This document shows positions 34,180 through 41,787 of a stretch of 53,935 bases of DNA, one piece after another; position 1 is the first letter of the stretch; every line of letters begins with the position of its first letter. The position numbers and the translations under genes are program-made. Origin of the DNA: VBDM01 sp964430565. Its GTDB lineage: Bacteria > Pseudomonadota > Gammaproteobacteria > Burkholderiales > SG8-39. The stretch is taken from NCBI GenBank assembly GCA_964430565.1, contig CAYSFD010000007.1, positions 1 through 53,935 of the forward strand, given 5' to 3'. Below the pieces are notes generated by a model that ran no database searches, was not told the DNA's origin, and worked only from the letters and a program-made list of their open reading frames with translations.

Positions 34180-35145
34180 TCACTGCGGCTTGAAGCCGAT
34201 GTCGCGTGCGAGCTTGCCGTACTTGGCGTAGTCGCTCCTGATCATGTCGCCGAAGAACTCCGGCGGCTCGGTCACGATGATGAGGCCCGCGGCTACCATC
34301 TTCTCCGAAACGTCCGGCAGTTTCATCGCGCGGTTGATCTCGTCGTTCAACCTTGCGACGATCTCGCGCGGCGTCGCAGCCGGCGCGACATAGCCGAACC
34401 AGCCGCGGGAGTCGTATCCCGGCACAGCCTCGGCGAATAGCGGCAGCTCGGGCTTGTTCGGCACGCGCACCGGATTGGTGACCGCGATCAGCCGCACCCG
34501 GCCCGAGAGCACGTGTGGGGAGAGGCTGGTGTAGGCGCCGATCCCCAGCTGCACCTGACCTCCCATGACGTCGGTGATGATCTGCGCCGCGCCCTTGTAA
34601 GGAATGTGCTGGAACTTGAAGTCGCCCATCACAGCCAGGTGTTCGAACGCGAGGTGCGGAAAGCCGCCCTCGCCGTTTGTGGCTAGGGTCAGCCTTCCGG
34701 GGTTCGCCTTGGCCCAGGCGACCATTTCAGCCGCCGACTTGAACGGGACGCCGGGATTGGCGACGACGGCAAGGTAATTCGTCGCGAGGATCGCAACCGG
34801 GACAAAATCCTTGAGCGGATCGTACGGAAGCTTTTTGTAGGTATGCGGGGCCACCACGAGATTGCCGCCCTGTCCGACGCCGATCGTGTAGCCGTCAGCG
34901 GCGGCGTTCTTGAGGACCTCCAGGCCGATCTGCCCGCTCGCGCCGGCGCGGTTCTCGACGATGACCGGCTGCCCCATGCGCTCGGACACCTTCGGCCCGA
35001 TAAGCCGCGACAAGATATCGGCGGCGTCCCCGGGCGGGAACGGGACGATGACCTTGACGGGTCTGGAAGGGTAGGACTGCGCGAACGCCGCGGAGGCGAA
35101 CCCCAAGGCAAACGCTGCAAGCACCAATACGCGTAGCTGTCTCAT
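34180..35145 (-). CDS. Bug/TctC-family solute-binding protein
   Basis: The start is taken at MRQLRVLVLAAF (ATG 35145), preceded by AGGAGG with a six-base spacer; an in-frame ATG at 35160 lacks such a site. The product is 321 aa with signal peptide ending AAFAQ, then SYPSRPVKVIVPFPPGDAADILSR, VIVENRAGASGQIG, HIPYKGAAQIITDVMGG and APAATPREIVARLND. Asp replaces the second Gly of PFPPGG. It is followed by the S1/P1 nuclease gene. The LysR gene ends 192 bases upstream on the same strand; that gap shows only an AT-rich patch near 35172-35182. Confidence 0.93.
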   Translation of the reverse strand: MRQLRVLVLAAFALGFASAAFAQSYPSRPVKVIVPFPPGDAADILSRLIGPKVSERMGQPVIVENRAGASGQIGLEVLKNAAADGYTIGVGQGGNLVVAPHTYKKLPYDPLKDFVPVAILATNYLAVVANPGVPFKSAAEMVAWAKANPGRLTLATNGEGGFPHLAFEHLAVMGDFKFQHIPYKGAAQIITDVMGGQVQLGIGAYTSLSPHVLSGRVRLIAVTNPVRVPNKPELPLFAEAVPGYDSRGWFGYVAPAATPREIVARLNDEINRAMKLPDVSEKMVAAGLIIVTEPPEFFGDMIRSDYAKYGKLARDIGFKPQ

Positions 35146-35337
35146 CCTCGCCCTCCTCATCCGATTCCGATAATTTATTTTACGCCGAATGTCCGCCGTT
35201 TCCGGTTGCGCAGACCTGCGACGAACTACGCGCTGAGATCATCAGGACAAGCCGCGAGGGCTGAACTTCGGTCGGCCGCTTCCTGAAGCGCAGCGGATCC
35301 GGCGCCCAAAGTGGGCTGCACTCCGGGTGCCGCTGGC

Positions 35338-36291
35338 TCATTGCCGGCAATGCGCGATGCCGTTCATCAGGAGCCCCTTGGCTTCGAGCCGGGCAAAATC
35401 CATGAACGCCCGGGCCGTTGCCGATAGCTGCTTACCCACCGGGTAGGCGAAGTGCCAGTGGTTCTCGAGGGGGAAGCCCTCGACGTCCAGGCAGATCAGT
35501 CGCGAGGGTTCGGGTTCCAGTCCGAGCGTGAACCGCGACATGATCGACACGCCCAGGCCGGCCAGGATGGCTTCCTTGATCGCCTCGTCGGTGCTGAGCT
35601 CCATTCTGATTCTCGGGGCAAGCCCGCGCTGCTCGAACAGTTTCGTCACGAGCAGACGCGTCCCGGACCCGGGTTCGCGCATGAGGAAGGGCTCCGCGCC
35701 GATGCGCTCGAAGGCGATCTGCCGCGCGTTGGCGAGCGGGTGGTCGTTGCGCGCGAAAACGACCAAGGGGTTGGGTAGCAGCGCCTGCGTGACCACATCG
35801 TCCCTCGAGAGCGGGGCGGCGAAGATGTACAGATCGTCCTCGTTGATCGCCAGTCGGTCGATCAGCGTCTTGCGGTTGTGAATCTCAAGGGACGCGTCCA
35901 CTCCCGGATAGCGCTCAATGAAAGCGCCGAGCATGCGCGGGGCGAAGTACTTGCCCGTCGAGCTGACGGCCAGCCGCAGATGCCCGTTCTCCACGGCGCG
36001 CATGCCGTTCAGCGCTTCCTCGATTGCCGAAAACGCACGGAATACGTCATCGCAGCCCGCATAGAGGCGCTGGCCCGCGTCCGTGAGGTAGACGCGCTTG
36101 CCGACCTGTTCGAACAGCGGCAGGCCGACCGTCTCGGCGAGCTTCTTGATCTGCACCGAAGCCGTCGGCTGGGCGATGTGAAGTTCTTCGGCGGCGCGGG
36201 TGAGACTTCCCAGCCTCGCGCTCGCCTCGAAAACGCGAAGCTGGGGAAGCGTTCCGTGCTTGAGGTAGCGTCGGATTCCTGGCTGCAGCAT
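35338..36291 (-). CDS. LysR-family transcriptional regulator
   Basis: The start is taken at MLQPGIRRYLKHGTLPQLRV (ATG 36291) behind GAGGAGG; the frame continues upstream but without regulator homology. The 317-aa protein has an N-terminal winged helix (about 12-70, LTRAAEELHIAQPTASVQIKKL) and a type 2 periplasmic-binding effector domain (about 100-310). Segments such as STGKYFAPRMLGAF and DEAIKEAILAGLGVSIMSR recall the CbbR-like branch, but no cbb genes are near. Its 5' leader contains a long hairpin (36340-36370). Targets could be the downstream Bug gene or the divergent Ca2+ ATPase. Confidence 0.9.
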   Translation of the reverse strand: MLQPGIRRYLKHGTLPQLRVFEASARLGSLTRAAEELHIAQPTASVQIKKLAETVGLPLFEQVGKRVYLTDAGQRLYAGCDDVFRAFSAIEEALNGMRAVENGHLRLAVSSTGKYFAPRMLGAFIERYPGVDASLEIHNRKTLIDRLAINEDDLYIFAAPLSRDDVVTQALLPNPLVVFARNDHPLANARQIAFERIGAEPFLMREPGSGTRLLVTKLFEQRGLAPRIRMELSTDEAIKEAILAGLGVSIMSRFTLGLEPEPSRLICLDVEGFPLENHWHFAYPVGKQLSATARAFMDFARLEAKGLLMNGIAHCRQ

Positions 36292-36339
36292 GGCGGTCCT
36301 CCTCGGATCGATTGCCATACCGCCGTGCCATAAACGCAC

Positions 36340-36370
36340 AGCGGCCTTCACCTCAAGGATGAAGGCCGCT
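36340..36370. repeat. 11-bp stem hairpin in the leader of the LysR gene
   Basis: Perfect arms 36340-36350 and 36360-36370 (AGCGGCCTTCA and its complement) flank a 9-base loop. On the minus strand it lies about 50 bases before the LysR start, so it would be in that gene's 5' leader if transcription starts further right. No T-run follows it on the minus strand; on the plus strand TTTCGG follows. It could be an attenuator, a protein-binding site or a terminator remnant. Confidence 0.6.
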
Positions 36371-36473
36371 TTCGGAAACAGACCTTCACCCCATGGGCAA
36401 AGGTCTCGCTTGCACGTAAGAAGAAGCAATGCTGACGCGACCGGGGGAAGAACCCGTCTTGACGACCGCGTCA

Positions 36474-36533
36474 CGGCAGCCACCGGCTGCCGAAGCTACT
36501 CCCCTTTGGAGGGGGCGCCCGGCTTTCGCCGGG
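36474..36533. repeat. Cluster of three consecutive hairpins
   Basis: Three stems follow each other: CGGCAGCC/GGCTGCCG (36474-36492, 3-base loop), CCCC/GGGG with a TTTGGA loop (36501-36514) and CCCGGC/GCCGGG with a TTTC loop (36518-36533). This dense structure sits in the 487-base gap between the LysR gene and the Ca2+ ATPase gene, where I find no coding frame. It looks like a REP-type mosaic element. Confidence 0.55.
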
Positions 36534-36585
36534 ACACACAACTTACTTATAGCAGAGCAGAAGTTGCCGATCAAGGTTTCTGGCC

Positions 36586-36610
36586 GAATCGATTCATTAC
36601 GAATCGTAAT
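36586..36610. promoter_or_regulatory. Adjacent palindromes upstream of the Ca2+ ATPase gene, candidate operator
   Basis: GAATCGATTC (36586-36595) is a perfect palindrome. It is followed directly by ATTACGA-A-TCGTAAT (36596-36610), a perfect inverted repeat around one base. They lie in an AT-richer stretch about 170 bases before the ATPase start. The symmetry and position suggest a dimeric regulator site, possibly for the neighbouring LysR protein, though its T-N11-A box is not clearly matched. Confidence 0.45.
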
Positions 36611-36778
36611 TCCAGCCATTGAGCAATGTTCGCTGCCATGCGGTTCCTTAATGGAATCCATGGCAAATCTCAAATTTTCTTCCCTGTCGCCGCCACCCAT
36701 ACTCAGGTGGAACGAAACCTGAAATGACCCATGCGGCAAGTCTCGCCCGAGGATCGCAGAGATTAAGAGGAGGCTTAG

Positions 36779-39700
36779 ATGCAAGACAGAGACTCTCACG
36801 CCAAACCGATCGAAGAACTCGCCAGCGGCTTTCAGACGCACCTCGATCGAGGCCTGACCGGGCAGGAGGCCGAGGGGCGTCTCGGGAAGTTCGGTCCCAA
36901 TGAGCTGACCGAGCGCCCCCGGCCGGGATTCTTCGCCCTACTCTGGGACCAGTTCAACAATTACCTCGTGATCATTCTGATCATCGCGGCGTTGATCTCG
37001 CTCGCGCTCGGAGAGTACGTCGACTCCGTCGCCATCATGTTCATTGTCGTGCTGAACGCCGTGGTCGGAGTCATACAGGAATCGAAGGCGGAACAGGCCC
37101 TAGCGGCGCTGAAGAAGATGTCCGCCCCCAATGCCCAGGTCATGCGCGACGGCCACCAGATCACGATTCCAGGCCGGGAGATCGTCGGGGGGGACATCGT
37201 CCTGCTGGAAGCCGGAAACTTCGTTCCCGCGGATCTGCGGCTGGTCGAGAGCATCAATCTCAAGATCGAAGAGGCCTCGCTGACAGGCGAATCGGTGCCG
37301 GTCGAGAAGAAAGCCGCGGTGGTGCTGGACAAGGAGATCCCCCTGGGGGACCGCAAGAACTCCGCCTTCATGGGCACGCTGATCACCTATGGACGCGGCA
37401 AAGGACTCGTGACCGGCACGGGCATGAACACCCAGATCGGTCTCATCGCCGAGATGATCCAGTCGTTCGAGGCCGAGGACACGCCGCTGCAGAAGAAGCT
37501 CGAGCACCTGGGCAAGGTTCTCGGAACGGCGTGCCTTGCCATCTGCGCGCTGGTGTTCATCTACGGCCTGTTCCGCGATACGCACCTCGCCGATGCTCTG
37601 AACAGCGGCTTCCTGAATTATCTGGAAGCCGAGAAGAAGGACATCATCAATCTGTTCATGACCGCGGTGAGCCTCGCCATCGCCGCGGTTCCGGAAGGTC
37701 TCCCCGCCATCGTGACCATCTGCCTCGCCCTGGGGATGCAGCGGATGATCAAGCACCATGCCCTGATCCGGAAGCTCCCCGCCGTGGAAACGCTCGGCTG
37801 CGCTACCGTGGTCTGTTCGGACAAAACGGGCACCCTGACGCAGAACCAGATGACCGTCGTTCAGGCGTGGGCAGGGGGCAAGCGGTTCCGCATCACCGGA
37901 GAAGGCTACAGCCCGAGCGGAGAGTTTTTCGTCGGCACGGAGCCCTTCGTTCCGCACACCGATCCGGACGCAACGGTGCTGCTGCAGGGCGCATTGGTCT
38001 GCAACGACGCGAAATTGGAGGAAAAGTGCGACGAAGCCGGCAAGCCCTCGTGGCAGATCATCGGCGATCCGACCGAAGGCGCCATGGTCGTTGCCGCCGC
38101 AAAGAGCGGTTACCGGCGTGACGAGATGGAAAGAGCTCTGCCCCGGATTCAGGAGATCCCCTTCGATTCGGACCGAAAGCGGATGACCACGATTCACAGC
38201 CATGACGGCGGCGAGGCCCAGCCTTCGGTTTCCGGCTTCAGCTATCCGCCGGTTTTCGCCTTCGTCAAGGGAGCACCCGATGTCATCCTTGACCTGTGCG
38301 GCCACAAGCTGGAGAGCGGTCAGGCCGTCGGCCTGACGGAGGACACGCGCAAGGCGCTCCTCGAGCAGAACCGCGATATGGCGAGCAACGCACTGCGGGT
38401 GCTCGCAGTGGCGTATCGCCCGCTTCAGGAAGTCCCGGCAGTCGTGAGCCCGGAAACCGTCGAGAAGGATCTCATCTTCATCGGGCTCCTGGGCATGATC
38501 GACCCGCCGCGGCCGGAGGTGGTCGAGGCGATCAAAGTAGCCAGTGGGGCCGGACTGAAGAGCGTCATGGTGACCGGCGATTACAAGGACACCGCCGAGG
38601 CCATCGCCCGGGACATCGGCCTGCTGACCCCGGGCGGGTTGGTGCTGACCGGTCCCGAGATAGAAAAACTGAGCGACGAGGAACTGGCCGCGAAGGCCGA
38701 CAAGCTCGACGTATGCTGCCGCGTTTCGCCCCAGCACAAGACGAGGATCGTGGACGCGTTCAAGGCGCGCGGCCACGTCGTGGCGATGACCGGTGACGGC
38801 GTGAACGATGCGCCTGCCCTGAAGCGCGCGAATATCGGCGTCGCGATGGGCATCACCGGCACGGACGTGGCGAAGCAGACCGCGGACATGGTCCTCACCG
38901 ACGACAATTTCGCCAGCATCGTCGCCGCCATCGAGCAGGGGCGGATCATTTATTCCAACATCCGCAAGTTCGTGTACTTCCTGCTCGCCTGCAACGTCGG
39001 GGAAATCCTCATCATCTTCGCGGCAATGCTGATGGGCTTGCCCATCCCATTGCGGCCGGTTCAGCTGCTTTGGCTGAATCTGGTGAGTGACGGCGCGCCG
39101 GCGCTCGCCCTGGGGCTGGAGAAGGGCGATCCCGACATCATGAAGCATCCGCCGAGATCCCCGAAGGAGCCGATCATCAACAGGGATATGGCAATCGGCA
39201 TCGGCGTTATCGGGGTTGTCGACGCCATTGCCATTCTCACGGTCTTCTATCTGGCCCTGCAGCGCTACCCTGATCAGTTGGCGGCAGCCCAGACCATTGC
39301 GTTCGTTACTCTCTGCAGTTCGGAGCTGATCCGCGCGTTTACCGCCCGGTCCGAGTACCACAACGTCTTCTCCATCGGCGTGTTTTCCAACCGCTGGATG
39401 GTCTGGGCCGTCGCGGTGTCGTTCCTGCTGGTCCTGATGGTGGTGTACGTGCCGTTCCTCAGGCCGTTCTTCGACACCGTGCCGCTTACTGCGGGCGACT
39501 GGCTGTTGATGCTGCCGTTCTTCTTCGCCTCGCCGGTTGCGATGGAGCTGCTCAAGGTTTACTTCCGGAATCGAACGGCAAGGCCGATGGAAACAGCGCA
39601 GCAGGGCGCAAGTCTCGCATCGATCTCGCAACAATTCTCAGGAGGGAACACCATGCTGAAGGTACTTATCCCGGTCGACGGCTCCCGCAATTGCCAGTTC

Positions 39701-40159
39701 GCGGTGAAGCATGTCATCAAGGAATTCATGAACAACACGGCGATGGAGATTCACTTGCTGAACGTTCAGCCGCCGTTCAGCAGATACATCGCGCGCTTTG
39801 TCAGCAGGAAGAGCCTCCACGACTACCACCGCGATGAGTCCGAAAAGGCGCTGGGCCCTATCAAGCAGATGCTCGGCGGCTTCAGCATTCCCCACTCGGC
39901 GCACGCGGCGGTGGGCGAGAGGGCGAAAACCATCACCGATACGGCCCGCCGCTTGCGCTGCGACCACATCGTGATGAGCACTGCACGCAAGAACTCGCTC
40001 ACCCGGCTGGTCGAGAACTCGGTCATCAACAAGGTGCTCGAGTTGACTTCGGTGCCGGTCGAGGTGGTCGCGGGCGAGGAAGTGTCGAAGTGGGAACGCT
40101 ACGGCATCCCCGCCGGCATCGGTGCGGCGCTTGCACTGGTTTTCGCCGCAGTGGACTAA
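36779..40159 (+). CDS. SERCA-type P-type Ca2+ ATPase fused to a C-terminal universal stress (UspA-like) domain
   Basis: This is an 1126-aa protein. Residues 1 to about 935 form a complete P2A-type ATPase: TGES (169-172), PEGLP with Glu306 in M4, phosphorylation motif DKTGT (Asp348) and TGDGVND (Asp673, Asp677). Ca2+ ligands of both SERCA sites are matched: Glu306, Asn739 and Glu742 (CNVGE), Asn767, Ser770 and Asp771 (NLVSD; Ser for Thr) and Glu849 (SSELIR). After a linker, residues 959-1120 form a Usp domain beginning MLKVLIPVDGS. AGGAGGG lies six bases before the codon for Met959, so the Usp part may also be made alone. The protein ends with a hydrophobic tail (GIPAGIGAALALVFAAV). It likely exports Ca2+ with a stress-linked soluble domain. 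The gene start has AGGAGG at 36768-36773. Confidence 0.93.
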   Translation: MQDRDSHAKPIEELASGFQTHLDRGLTGQEAEGRLGKFGPNELTERPRPGFFALLWDQFNNYLVIILIIAALISLALGEYVDSVAIMFIVVLNAVVGVIQESKAEQALAALKKMSAPNAQVMRDGHQITIPGREIVGGDIVLLEAGNFVPADLRLVESINLKIEEASLTGESVPVEKKAAVVLDKEIPLGDRKNSAFMGTLITYGRGKGLVTGTGMNTQIGLIAEMIQSFEAEDTPLQKKLEHLGKVLGTACLAICALVFIYGLFRDTHLADALNSGFLNYLEAEKKDIINLFMTAVSLAIAAVPEGLPAIVTICLALGMQRMIKHHALIRKLPAVETLGCATVVCSDKTGTLTQNQMTVVQAWAGGKRFRITGEGYSPSGEFFVGTEPFVPHTDPDATVLLQGALVCNDAKLEEKCDEAGKPSWQIIGDPTEGAMVVAAAKSGYRRDEMERALPRIQEIPFDSDRKRMTTIHSHDGGEAQPSVSGFSYPPVFAFVKGAPDVILDLCGHKLESGQAVGLTEDTRKALLEQNRDMASNALRVLAVAYRPLQEVPAVVSPETVEKDLIFIGLLGMIDPPRPEVVEAIKVASGAGLKSVMVTGDYKDTAEAIARDIGLLTPGGLVLTGPEIEKLSDEELAAKADKLDVCCRVSPQHKTRIVDAFKARGHVVAMTGDGVNDAPALKRANIGVAMGITGTDVAKQTADMVLTDDNFASIVAAIEQGRIIYSNIRKFVYFLLACNVGEILIIFAAMLMGLPIPLRPVQLLWLNLVSDGAPALALGLEKGDPDIMKHPPRSPKEPIINRDMAIGIGVIGVVDAIAILTVFYLALQRYPDQLAAAQTIAFVTLCSSELIRAFTARSEYHNVFSIGVFSNRWMVWAVAVSFLLVLMVVYVPFLRPFFDTVPLTAGDWLLMLPFFFASPVAMELLKVYFRNRTARPMETAQQGASLASISQQFSGGNTMLKVLIPVDGSRNCQFAVKHVIKEFMNNTAMEIHLLNVQPPFSRYIARFVSRKSLHDYHRDESEKALGPIKQMLGGFSIPHSAHAAVGERAKTITDTARRLRCDHIVMSTARKNSLTRLVENSVINKVLELTSVPVEVVAGEEVSKWERYGIPAGIGAALALVFAAVD
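39640..39646 (+). promoter_or_regulatory. Strong internal ribosome binding site inside the ATPase-Usp gene
   Basis: AGGAGGG is followed after six bases by ATG (39653), in frame, exactly at the first residue of the Usp domain. Initiation here would give a separate 168-aa Usp protein (39653-40159). The arrangement suggests either internal initiation or a recent fusion of two neighbouring genes by loss of the intervening stop. Confidence 0.6.
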
Positions 40160-40206
40160 TGCCTTGCGCAGAGCCGGGACAGGCTCCGCAGAGACAACGG
40201 CATTTG

Positions 40207-41046
40207 CTATCGCGTGGCGTCCAAATGCAGTGCTTTCGCGAGCCATGACGAGACAATCGCCTGGATCGCTTCTTCGCGCCCGTTGTAGAAGTGATCGCAC
40301 CCAGGAACGATTTCCACGTCGCACGGACCGCCGGCGCCAGCCCTGAAATCCTCGGCGGGGTAGTTCTCCCGCAATTCCTTGTCGCCGCGCACGTAGAGCG
40401 TCGGGCATTTGATCTTCGGCGCGAGCGCGAGGCCGTCGGGCGTCTCGGTGAGACGGTCGAGGTAGCTCTCGGCGCTGATCGCGTACCACCAGCCCGGCAT
40501 CAGCATCAGCTCGCGTCCGCGCCCCGACGCAACCAGCTCCCTTGCACGCGCGGTGAATTCCTCGATGCGGTCCTGCGCCATGAGGCCGGCGCGGCTGGTG
40601 CGCTCGAGGATGTTCTTGCCGCCCAGGTGCGCCGAGAGCAGCACCAGCGCCGGTGTCCGGGGATGATCGGCGACGTGCTGCACGGCGAGCAAGCCGCCGT
40701 TGCTGTGCCCGATCACCACCGGCGCGGAAAATCCCCGCGCGGCGAGCCAGCGCGCCGCGGTGCGGTTGTCCTCGATGCCCTCGCGGGCGAGCTGGAACGC
40801 GCCGCCCTCCGGGACGCGGCTCGCGCGCGTGCTGAGGATGTCGTGTCCGCGGCGGTTAAAAGCGAGGCAAGCGAGGCCGAGCTCCACCAGCGCGGGCGGC
40901 AGGAAGCGCATCGCGCAGGTGTAGAAGTTCATGGTGTTGCCGTGAAACAGCAGCGCGGCGCCGTTCGCCCTTCCGCTTTCCGGCTCGTAGAACAGGCCGT
41001 CTAGGGGAATCGTGTCGGTGGCGATGGAGACGAGCTCTGTGCGCAT
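40207..41046 (-). CDS. Alpha/beta hydrolase (serine esterase/lipase-like)
   Basis: This is a 279-aa hydrolase with oxyanion motif LLFHGNTMN (32-40), nucleophile Ser115 in IGHSNGG, acid Asp222 in VRGDKE and His252 in GCDHFY. Its layout is that of small cytoplasmic esterases or dienelactone-hydrolase-like proteins. It converges on the Ca2+ ATPase gene across 47 bases that contain only a weak GAGCC/GGCTC stem (40171-40186). No operon partner is evident, and the substrate is unknown. Confidence 0.9.
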   Translation of the reverse strand: MRTELVSIATDTIPLDGLFYEPESGRANGAALLFHGNTMNFYTCAMRFLPPALVELGLACLAFNRRGHDILSTRASRVPEGGAFQLAREGIEDNRTAARWLAARGFSAPVVIGHSNGGLLAVQHVADHPRTPALVLLSAHLGGKNILERTSRAGLMAQDRIEEFTARARELVASGRGRELMLMPGWWYAISAESYLDRLTETPDGLALAPKIKCPTLYVRGDKELRENYPAEDFRAGAGGPCDVEIVPGCDHFYNGREEAIQAIVSSWLAKALHLDATR

Positions 41047-41085
41047 GGAAGGCCGGCCCTACCGTGACTGGTCCAGATGTAATCC

Positions 41086-41141
41086 GATATGGAAATGGCT
41101 TACTTTTATGATAATATCCTACTTTACTTAAAGATATGGAA
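41086..41141 (+). promoter_or_regulatory. AT-rich promoter/operator region of the VapBC pair with GATATGGAA direct repeats
   Basis: GATATGGAA occurs at 41086-41094 and again at 41133-41141, flanking an AT-rich core containing TATGATAAT (41107-41115), a good -10 candidate. The second copy ends five bases before the antitoxin ATG. Toxin-antitoxin operons are usually autoregulated through such repeats, so these are candidate sites for the antitoxin or the complex. Confidence 0.45.
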
Positions 41142-41146
41142 CTTTC

Positions 41147-41377
41147 ATGGATTCCTACATGACCGTCAAGGGCCAGATCGTCATCCCCTCCAAGATCCGG
41201 CGGAAGTTTGGAATCAAGGAGGGGACGCGTGTGCAGGTGGACATTGATGAGCAGGCGCATCGAATCATTCTGACGCCCGTCACGCGCGATTACATCCACA
41301 ACCTGCGCGGGAAATACAAGGGCAAGCGCTTGTTGACGGCGTTGGCAGCCGAGAAAAAACGCGAAAGGGAGCTTTGA
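41147..41377 (+). CDS. vapB: VapB-type antitoxin, AbrB/MazE (SpoVT) fold
   Basis: This is a 76-aa DNA-binding antitoxin. Residues 5-48 form a swapped-hairpin AbrB-type domain (MTVKGQIVIPSKIRRKFGI, GTRVQVDID). The C-terminal part (DYIHNLRGKYKGKRLLTALAAEKKRE) is the charged tail that should wrap around the toxin. A second ATG four codons in (41159) is an alternative start. Its stop codon shares one base with the start of the toxin gene (TGATG), so the two are translationally coupled. It should repress its own promoter and neutralise the PIN toxin. Confidence 0.9.
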   Translation: MDSYMTVKGQIVIPSKIRRKFGIKEGTRVQVDIDEQAHRIILTPVTRDYIHNLRGKYKGKRLLTALAAEKKREREL

Positions 41378-41787
41378 TGCCGCGCAAGCCAAAGGCGCTG
41401 GTGCTCGATTCGTGGGCGGCGCTGGCATATCTCGGCGACGAAGCGTCCGGACAGGAGGTCGCCGACCTGATTACGAGCGCCCATGAAAACCGCACTCCCA
41501 TGTATATGTCCATCGTCAACGCGGGAGAGGTCTGGTACATCCTCGCCAGGGAAATTTCCGAGGCGCAAGCCGACAGCGCGATGACCGATCTGACAGGTCT
41601 CGGTATCGAATTGGTCGACGCGGATTGGCCCCTCACGCGGATGGCGGGAACCTTCAAGGCGCGCCACAGAATGTCCTACGCGGATTGCTTTGCCGCAGCA
41701 CTCGCGAAGGACCGCAAATCCGACCTCGTGACCGGAGACAAGGAATTGAAGCAGGTCGAAGGGGAAGTCAGTATCCGCTGGCTTTGA
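41377..41787 (+). CDS. vapC: VapC-type PIN-domain toxin ribonuclease
   Basis: This is a 136-aa PIN protein. The acidic residues expected to bind Mg2+ are all visible: Asp11 (VLDSWAAL), Glu51 (VNAGEVWYI), Asp103 (SYADCFAAA) and Asp121 (VTGDKEL). Proteins of this type cut specific RNAs such as tRNA when freed from the antitoxin. The start at MPRKPKALV overlaps the antitoxin stop by one base. The pair sits in an AT-richer patch between two convergent hydrolase genes, consistent with recent acquisition. Confidence 0.92.
   Translation: MPRKPKALVLDSWAALAYLGDEASGQEVADLITSAHENRTPMYMSIVNAGEVWYILAREISEAQADSAMTDLTGLGIELVDADWPLTRMAGTFKARHRMSYADCFAAALAKDRKSDLVTGDKELKQVEGEVSIRWL

Noticed and set aside
35338..36291. 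Assigning the LysR protein as CbbR
   Set aside because: Some segments resemble CbbR, but no RuBisCO or Calvin-cycle genes are present in the window.
37100..39634. A very long open frame on the minus strand opposite the Ca2+ ATPase gene
   Set aside because: The plus strand encodes a complete P-type ATPase with every motif. The opposite frame has no recognisable domain and is a by-product of GC-rich codon use.
40160..40206. A bidirectional terminator between the ATPase and the hydrolase
   Set aside because: The only stem (GAGCC/GGCTC) is five base pairs with no T-run, too weak to annotate.
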